Shown here: positions 17,771-25,000 of the stretch, one piece after another
Numbering within the stretch: the stretch's first letter is position 1
How the letters are laid out: every line of letters starts with the position of its first letter
From: Halisarca cf. caerulea
Taxonomy: Eukaryota > Porifera > Demospongiae > Chondrillida > Halisarcidae
DNA: 25,000 bases
Assembly (NCBI GenBank): GCA_963170055.1
Contig: CAUJGJ010000332.1
Location: forward strand, 4,170,001-4,195,000
Reading direction: 5' to 3'
Notes under the pieces: generated by a model
Seen by the model: the letters and a program-made list of their open reading frames with translations, nothing else
Told to the model about the DNA's origin: nothing
Database searches by the model: none
Position numbers and translations under genes: made by a program

Positions 17771-19185
17771 CTATAGCACCTTTTTTTTCAGTTCTCTTGC
17801 TTCCTCTTTGAGCTCAGTCTTCTCCAGAGCATCAATAATGGTAGACCACTCTCGCGGTCTGTCTCCTGTTTTATCATCATGTGCGAGCCAACGCTTCAAC
17901 ATCTCCTCACAAGCTGCCTCGCATTTGTTAGGGTGGTCCTTCTTGATTATTTCTAACACAGAATTCTGAACTCCGAGGGAAATACCGAACCTTTTCAATT
18001 TGGCTGCCACTATGGGAATTACATAAGACCTCAGAGAAGGGAGGTCGAGGGGACTGGCTGGTGCTGTAAGGAATGAAAGTCAAGAATGATGATCTACACT
18101 AAAACGTAAATGTATACATATTAATTTTATATAAAGTGTGTAATTGAATGTAGGTGCACAAAAGATGCATAGGAATACTGAGACAACAGCAAAAACATCT
18201 GCACGCAACATGTACAGTACAAGAACCTGAGACTGACAGTTACTATTGAACACAATACTGTAGGTAGCAGCTTACTTGAAGCCTGACGGATATGCAGACT
18301 GGATGGATCATGGGGTTGCTTCTCGTCTTCTTTCTTATTTTCTTTCTTGTCTACTTGTTTCTCTTCTCCTTTTGCCATCATGATAGAAGTAATAGATGCT
18401 CCCCCTACGCATGCATTTACAGTATCTGCTGACACAAATTCCACCTGGTTATTGTCTAAAAGGATTGGTTCGATGTAGGGTATTTCGTCATGTGGGGTGT
18501 ATGGTTCTGCTTCTGTCTTCATCATGTTTCCTGTTTCTGTTTGTTGCTGCCCCTCTCGCTTTACTTTCCCCTCAGCCACTGCTTTTGCTTGACTTTCGTT
18601 CTTCATCCATTCACCTTGAGCATATCCAGTAAGCGCATCAAAAGCGACTGTCCCTACGATGTCAACCCATTGTCCTGCGTCCTTTGGATTGTTGACAAGC
18701 TTTGCTGCTTGATCAAAAATGCCAGCTGGTCGATATTCACCGTGGAATTTTGAACCAACACTAGTAATGATCCCATCAGTAACTGCCCCTCCTACCACAC
18801 CTCCAGCTGCTGCTCCAGCTGGACCACCCATTCCAAATCCTATTGCCCCCCCTGTCATCACTACAAATGTACGAGAAGCGGACTTCATTGCTCTATGTCC
18901 ACCATTTTTGTCGCTACATACATAGTGAATCACTCCTTTAGTATGCCCAATTATTGGTACAGCGTTTAAAACATCACCTACTCCACTAACAAACTGTATC
19001 TGTGTCTCCAAGGCACCTTTCTTGTTTCCTTGACTCAGCTGAACTAAAGAGCAAGCTTGTGATACAAAGGGGCAGTACTGAGAGAAGTTCACTTGGGTTC
19101 TCAGTGCGCCTTCAATATCTCCAGTTATCCACTGAAGGAAAGCTTTCCCCTGTGACCAAATTGGTATGATGTCCATGGATGACAT
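17771..19185 (-). CDS. Glycine-zipper / Death-domain protein, copy D (intact, 2 exons)
   Basis: Exons 19185-18276 and 18063-17771 join across a 212-nt intron, giving 400 residues. The start chosen is the ATG of MSSMDIIPIWSQGK. An in-frame ATG at 19176 aligns with copy C's start, and the frame is open to an ATG at 19278. Three repeats are seen (LQWITGDIEGALRTQ, VQLSQGNKKGALETQ, IHYVCSDKNGGHRAM). The zipper is weaker at its start (RTFVVMTGGAIGFGMGGPAG instead of RTTGVxxG) and then regular. DQAAKLVNNPKDAGQWVD follows. The linker ends in a Lys/Glu-rich run. The second hydrophobic stretch of copy C is not conserved. The C-terminal Death domain (about 318-398) has CEEMLKRWLAHDDKTGD and PREWSTIIDAL. 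This member and copy C are the best candidates for functional proteins. Confidence 0.85.
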
Positions 19186-19320
19186 TGTAGTGTCCTTTCT
19201 GATACAGAAGGCTGTCTTACTATGGAATCTCCTGTGTGCGTGTGCTGCTTTAATTCTCCGCTCTTGGTATTCTGCCACAGGTGGTCTCCTGAGTCAGCTA
19301 TCTTATTATAATGGAGGTAG

Positions 19321-19790
19321 GCCGATTTTTTGTTCGCACTAATCTAACCAACCGTGCGAAGAATTCGCAGCGGACTTTTACCAACGTTCTTAGCGCTATT
19401 CGGTGGGTGACCTCGAAGGGGTTTCTCTCCGTTTGCTTGCGAAATGAAGGGTTTTAGAAATTTGCCCGTACTTGGCTACGAGGCGCCATATTTAGTTTAC
19501 GATCGAAAGCGGACAAATATACGGCTTTTCCTTTACAATCCTTTGTCCGGTAACTCCTCCTAGGAAAAGAAAGCGATCACTTTATGGCCACCTTAGATTA
19601 TCGATACGACAGTCTGAGAGTGATATTAACTATATAGCGGAAAGCGGTCTCTTCGCAAAACGTGAGCGGCTATAACCTGCCTCGGGGAAATCGGCCATTT
19701 TCAACAATGTGTGCGGTATACGGAATTTTTCGGGGAATACACGATATGCTGCGCTGACACGCATGCGTGGCAAAACTTGAACATTCTACA
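19321..19790 (-). promoter_or_regulatory. CpG-rich region 5' of gene D, candidate promoter
   Basis: About 40 CpG dinucleotides in 470 bp, against very few in most of the rest of the window, which is rich in TG/CA. The sequence is unique in the window. It begins 43 bp upstream of the longest open frame of gene D. No clear TATA box or initiator is seen. Confidence 0.45.
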
Positions 19791-19927
19791 AAATAACTGA
19801 TTCATTAACACGACAGAAAACACACACAGTCAATGAAAATTAGGCTATAACACCAATGCAACAAGTATGTGTGGCACAATACTCTAATTCTATCCATATA
19901 GCAAATTGCAGTGGGTGGGATGTGGTG

Positions 19928-20815
<888 letters not shown>

Positions 20816-21036
20816 CACACGTGTGTGTACATGTGATACTTAAAAGCAAATTTGAAGCTATTTTGAATGCAAGAACTGCACTTTATGTAACTACTATACA
20901 CTTGACATACGAGTTGCACCCGTGTGACTAACTAACTAGCTAACTATGAGCTTATTCTTGATGACACTCAAATAGATTGATTAATTCACTTGATACAACC
21001 TCTTCACTCGATAGAAGGGTTGCACCCGCCACCCGA

Positions 21037-21076
21037 ACTAGGGGTGAGGCGGCCGAAGGCCACCCTCACCCCTAGT
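21037..21076. repeat. GC-rich near-perfect hairpin
   Basis: ACTAGGGGTGAGG and CCTCACCCCTAGT are exact complements. Inside them GGCC and GGCC pair around a GAA triloop. The 40-nt palindrome lies in AT-rich DNA between the TG/GGGA tract and the F block. Confidence 0.8.
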
Positions 21077-21151
21077 AATTATAATACCTAATCAGCCTAT
21101 GAATGTCATTATGCAGCATCTGACAACAATCTATTATTATACTATTGAATA

Positions 21152-23095
21152 TGCAAGGCGTTATGGGGCAAGCCTGAGCAAGCATTCATGTGGGGAAATT
21201 ACAATATTATTACACATGATGTATCAGCAGATATTAATTAGGAACAGTAGAGAATGTACAAAGTACAACTTAGGGGCGTGCTTATCATCACTGTAACGTC
21301 TGCACGCTGGAGAATGCTTTCCATGCCCTGTCTCGTTCCCACCGCCTCGCTAGTCTCTCCTCTCTTCATTACATGTGTCACAACTATCGATGGCACAATT
21401 GAGGGTACAGTGGACCCACTGCAGGTCCATAAGGCCATGGCCCTGTACTACTCACTAGTGTGGAGCTCGCTCAGGCTCGCCCCAATTATTTGTAGTGTTA
21501 TATGATTAAATAACTGTACAAAGGCCATTCAATTTGAGGGATTGGTGTATATGTATATGGGGGAAGACTCACTACATCACACCCACATTGGTATACAGTA
21601 TATGCCACATACTTAGCACTTGTAATTTTGAAGAAAATTTGCTGCATTTTGGCGAAGTTTCAGCCACGGTTTTATCCTTGAGGATAGTGTAGTTGCTTCT
21701 TGCCTTCTTCATGGTCTACTTCCTTCTTATTTGCTTTTTGCTTCTTCATCGTCTACTTCCTTTTTAGTTTCTTATTGCCTTCTTCATCGTTTACTTTCTT
21801 CTTATTTTCTCTTTTTGGAAAATACATGCTAAACGCTCCCACTGCTATCCTTGCTGCTACTTCTTTTGCCAGTTCTTTTGTCACTTCTTACAGTTTTACA
21901 TTTTCCTGTGGCTGTTCTGTTTGACCTATTTTATATCCTCCCCTACCACCAGTTGCAACTGTATATCCAGCATCAAGCCACTGTCCTAAGTCCTTTGGAT
22001 TGTTGTAAAGGTTTGTTGCTTGACGGATAATGCCAGCCGGTTGAAATTTATCGTGGACTGCTGAATCAACACCAGAGGTAATCCCATCGATAATTTCCTC
22101 TCCTACCACACTTCCAGCTACTGCTCCAGCTGGACCACCCAATGCCAATCTTATTCCCCCCCCCCCCCCCTCAAAGATTACTGCAGTGGTACAAGAAGCA
22201 GACTTCATTGCTCTATCTCCACCATCTCTGTCACCACATTCATACTGAATCCCTCCTTTAACATGCCCAACTATTGGATACCAGTTTACTAAATCACTTA
22301 CTCCACCAGCGAACTTATTCTGTGTTTCCCAAGCCTTATATATATATCCTTGTCTCCTTGAATCTATTCAACTACAGTGAGTTTGTGATATAATTGGAAA
22401 GGTACTAGTGAAGTCATCTTGGGTTTTGAGGGCACCTTTGGTATCACCAAATGTAATGAGCTACAGATTTTGCTTGCGATTGACCTAGCACCCTATTCAT
22501 GGCTGTAACATCCTTTCTTGGCTGGGTCTTTTCCAAGAATTGGTATTTAATAATAATAATATTGTGCAAGTGTGGGGCATCTTGACCTTTCCTGGAATTG
22601 TTATTTGCATAGCTGGTCAACTGACCATACCTACACATATAAATATAATAATAATTATTATTATAGTGTATAAAATTATGTTGGGGAATATTAATATGAA
22701 TATCATTATTAGGATATGAATTTTGTTGGGCAGCACCTGTGCATAATAACCCTTGTGGCACACAACTGTAAGATTACAAAACAATTTAAAATGGAAGAAT
22801 GGTGTATGGGTGAATAGTTGTCCACTGCCTTAAAAGGTACAAAGTAGGGATGTTCGTTGCATACGTAGTGCTAGATGTGCATTGGGCTGGATGGGCACTA
22901 GACACACAGTACTTGGGGCTCATATGTGCAAATTCCTATGTGTGTACATCACATGTACATCACATGTGAATCACACATACATCACATGCACATCACATGT
23001 ACATCACATGTACCATGTATATTGACACTATAGTGATAGTGAAGGAGGCTGATAAAACAGGCCTAATCATGAATAATTATACCTACTTCTTATAT
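21152..23095. repeat. Segmental duplicate of 14944-17040
   Basis: The second copy of the block that carries copy F. It lacks the 14613 element and the extra REERL repeats. Confidence 0.85.
21888..22500 (-). pseudogene. Glycine-zipper gene, copy F, no Death-domain exon
   Basis: Nearly identical to copy E and carrying the same early frameshifts and stop. It starts MNRVLGQSQAKSVAHYIW at 22500, and the 3' half ends IGQTEQPQENVKL at 21888. A C run of about 15 (near 22156-22170) inside the zipper codons is longer than in copy E and changes the Gly run. No Death-domain exon follows. Confidence 0.8.
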
Positions 23096-23102
23096 AGTCC
23101 AT

Positions 23103-23750
23103 TACCCCATTTACACTGGAGTGTTAAACCGGTTTAGAAAGCGCTTTAAAGTTAAATCGGTTTAAACCGCTTGCGTGTAAACACATTAAAGCGATTACGA
23201 AACCGGTTTAGCTAAACCACCTTTCGAGGTGGTTTGAAGTCAGTTCGAAACCGGTTTAAAGTAAAGCGCTTCGAGTGTAAACGGTTTTAGCAGGTTAATG
23301 CGATTTAAAATTGGACAGTGGCTTTACTTTTGTTATTTATTCGCAGCAAGAAGTCCTATTCTATTTCGAAGAGATTCTACAAGGTAGTTGAGAGAAAATT
23401 TCACATATAGCGGACGTTTCAGAGGAAGGAAACTATCCGAAGATAGCCGAAGAAGTGAATGCTAGAATTTTACCACCGACGAATGCCGCGGTACACAACA
23501 CGCATTTATTTTACAAAAAAAGGATAACAAGACTATCAAAGTATAAATTGATGACACTTTTCCTTCTTTACTTAGGATGAAACGGTAAACGTCTCTTAAA
23601 GCGATTTAAAGCGTTCACACTATTGAGTACAAATCGCCTTTGAAATCGGTTCAAGCTGTTGTGTGTAAACGCGTTAAAGCGATTTAGTTAAATCGCCTTC
23701 GAAAGCGGTTTAACTAAATCGATTTAAATTTCTCTAGTGTAAATGGGGTA
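23103..23750. mobile_element. 648-bp MITE with 3-bp target duplication
   Basis: The termini TACCCCATTTACACT and AGTGTAAATGGGGTA are perfect 15-bp inverted repeats. CAT occurs on both sides (23100-23102, 23751-23753), and the unoccupied paralogous site reads TATAGTCTATGTATACC. Both subterminal regions are packed with GCGATTTAAA, TTTAAAGCG and AAACCGGTTTA motifs. There is no transposase frame. A 3-bp duplication fits PIF/Harbinger-like and some other superfamilies. Confidence 0.85.
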
Positions 23751-23753
23751 CAT

Positions 23754-24447
23754 GTATACCTTTTTGCATATATACCTAGAACAGTGAGTGCATGGGCAGG
23801 TGCATGGGTGTGGTTGGCACCACTAGCAATACAACTAGTATGTCCACGGCCCACCTATGGTTCTGCAACGGCTGTTTTAAATGGCTACGTAAGATTCACT
23901 TTTCACAGAGCTCTTCCAATCCATGCTGAAGTTTAGCCTGCTAAGTGTAGGGCATGTGCATTATTGCTCACTTTCAAGCAATGTAGCAAAACAATGAGAG
24001 GAGCTGAAGTTGAATATTGTGTTTGACTATGTACAGTCCAAGGAAGTGAGTAGTAGCTAGTTTGTAAACTGTGGAGACATACGTGACGTATGTTGGTTCA
24101 GTGGAACCTCTATATTGTGACACTGCGGGACATAGAAATGCTACTGCTGCTAGTATTTTCAAGACTACAACTACATACCCACAGCACTCATGCATCAAGA
24201 TGAACCATAGATTTGTTTATTCCAAATCAATTTGGATTCTTTTACATACAAGGAACATTCATCAAATGTAGCAAATCACATTACTGCACTGAATACAAAA
24301 TCAAGAAGTATACATGAACTGAATAAATTGTAGTCAAAAACATATTAAGTAAAAGTTCACAACATGGTACTGGCTTTGGTTTAGTTCCATGAAACATACA
24401 TATTTAAATGTTATTAGGTGAGTATGGACAACAGATTACAGCTTTGA
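23754..24447 (-). repeat. Duplicated flank 3' of gene G
   Basis: Parallels the flanks of genes C and D (CACCTATGGTTCTGCAACGG, GGAAGTGAGTAGTAGCTAG, CAAATGTAGCAAATCAC). Confidence 0.8.
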
Positions 24448-25000
24448 CTATAACACCTTCTCTTTCAGTTCTCTTGCTTCCTCTCTGAACCCAGTCTTCT
24501 CCAGAGCATCAATGACAGTAGACCACTCTCGAGGTCTGTCACCTGTTCATCATCTTGTGTGAGCCAATGCATCAACATGTCCTCACATGCTTTCTTGCAG
24601 TCACAAGGGTGGTTCCTCTTGATCATTTGCACCACAGTATGCTCCACTCCGAGGTAAATGCCAAACTTGTCCCATTTGGCAGCAATTGTGGGAATTACAT
24701 TAGACTTCAGAGAAGGGAAGTTGAGGTGACTGGCTGGTGCTGTAAAGAATAGAAGTCAAGAATGACCATTTTCAGGAGAACATATTTATACAAAGTGTGT
24801 AATATAGGTACGCACAACATGCATAAGAACCCTCGGTCTGACAGACAGCAACAACTGCAAAACACATGCACACAAGATGTCTAGTACAAAAACCCTGAGA
24901 CTGACAGTTGCTATTGAGTAACATACAGTAGGTAGCAGCTTACTTGAAGCTTGATGGTTATGCAGTTGCTTCTCATCTTCCTTCTCATCTTCCTTCTCGT
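24448..25000 (-). pseudogene. Glycine-zipper / Death-domain gene, copy G (partial, frameshifted)
   Basis: Exon 2 is 24739-24448 (292 nt against 293 in C and D). It encodes FGIYLGVEHTVVQMIKRNHP and CEDMLMHWLTQDDE, then shifts frame because one base is missing where the others read GGTGATGGAACAGGTGA-type sequence (near 24549). The other frame resumes GDRPREWSTVIDALEKTGF and ends LKEKVL. Exon 1 enters from the window end with donor at 24944/24943. Its visible part reads EKEDEKEDEKQLHNHQAS, with a Glu-Lys-Glu-Asp repeat. The rest of the gene is outside the window. Confidence 0.75.

Overview
The window looks like metazoan nuclear DNA, most likely from a sponge or another early-branching marine invertebrate. 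It has a spliced inositol 1,4,5-trisphosphate receptor gene, short GT-AG introns, a multigene family carrying Death domains, very abundant (CA)n/(TG)n tracts, and several small non-autonomous DNA transposons. The phylum is an inference from gene style and repeats; no marker gene settles it.

Layout. Positions 1-6630 (+ strand) hold eight consecutive coding exons of an IP3 receptor. They cover 347 codons, roughly human ITPR1 residues 31-384: most of the suppressor domain and the first part of the IP3-binding beta-trefoil, all within the MIR-repeat region. Introns are packed with (AC)n, (TG)n, a 13-bp minisatellite, TACGTA-type palindromic repeats and nested MITE-like elements. The first coding exon lies upstream of the window. 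The exon expected after 6630 is not recognisable anywhere in the remaining 18 kb.

Positions 6650-25000 carry, on the - strand, a tandem array of one gene family, seen as six copies plus a partial seventh: A (7008-8402), B (9545-10786), C (13091-14337), E (15915-16503), D (17771-19185), F (21888-22500) and G (24448 to past the window end). Complete members have two exons. The long first exon encodes three degenerate repeats around a GDxxGAWxTQ motif, a regular glycine zipper (GxxxG repeated up to seven times), a conserved NPxDxGQWVD segment and a charged linker. A 119-212 nt intron follows, and then an exon of about 293 nt encoding a C-terminal Death domain. C and D are intact (about 375 and 400 aa). 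A is broken by one in-frame TAA. B, E, F and G carry frameshifts or truncations, and E and F lack the Death-domain exon.

The array grew by duplication of a two-gene block (B-C, E-D, F-G). Comparing the blocks exposes transposon insertions as filled and empty sites at 12111-12697, 14613-14943 and 23103-23750. A CpG-rich 460-bp stretch lies just 5' of gene D and is the best promoter candidate. The zipper plus Death-domain architecture suggests a membrane-acting effector wired to Death-fold signalling, possibly in innate immunity or cell death. That function is inferred; no characterised protein was recognised.
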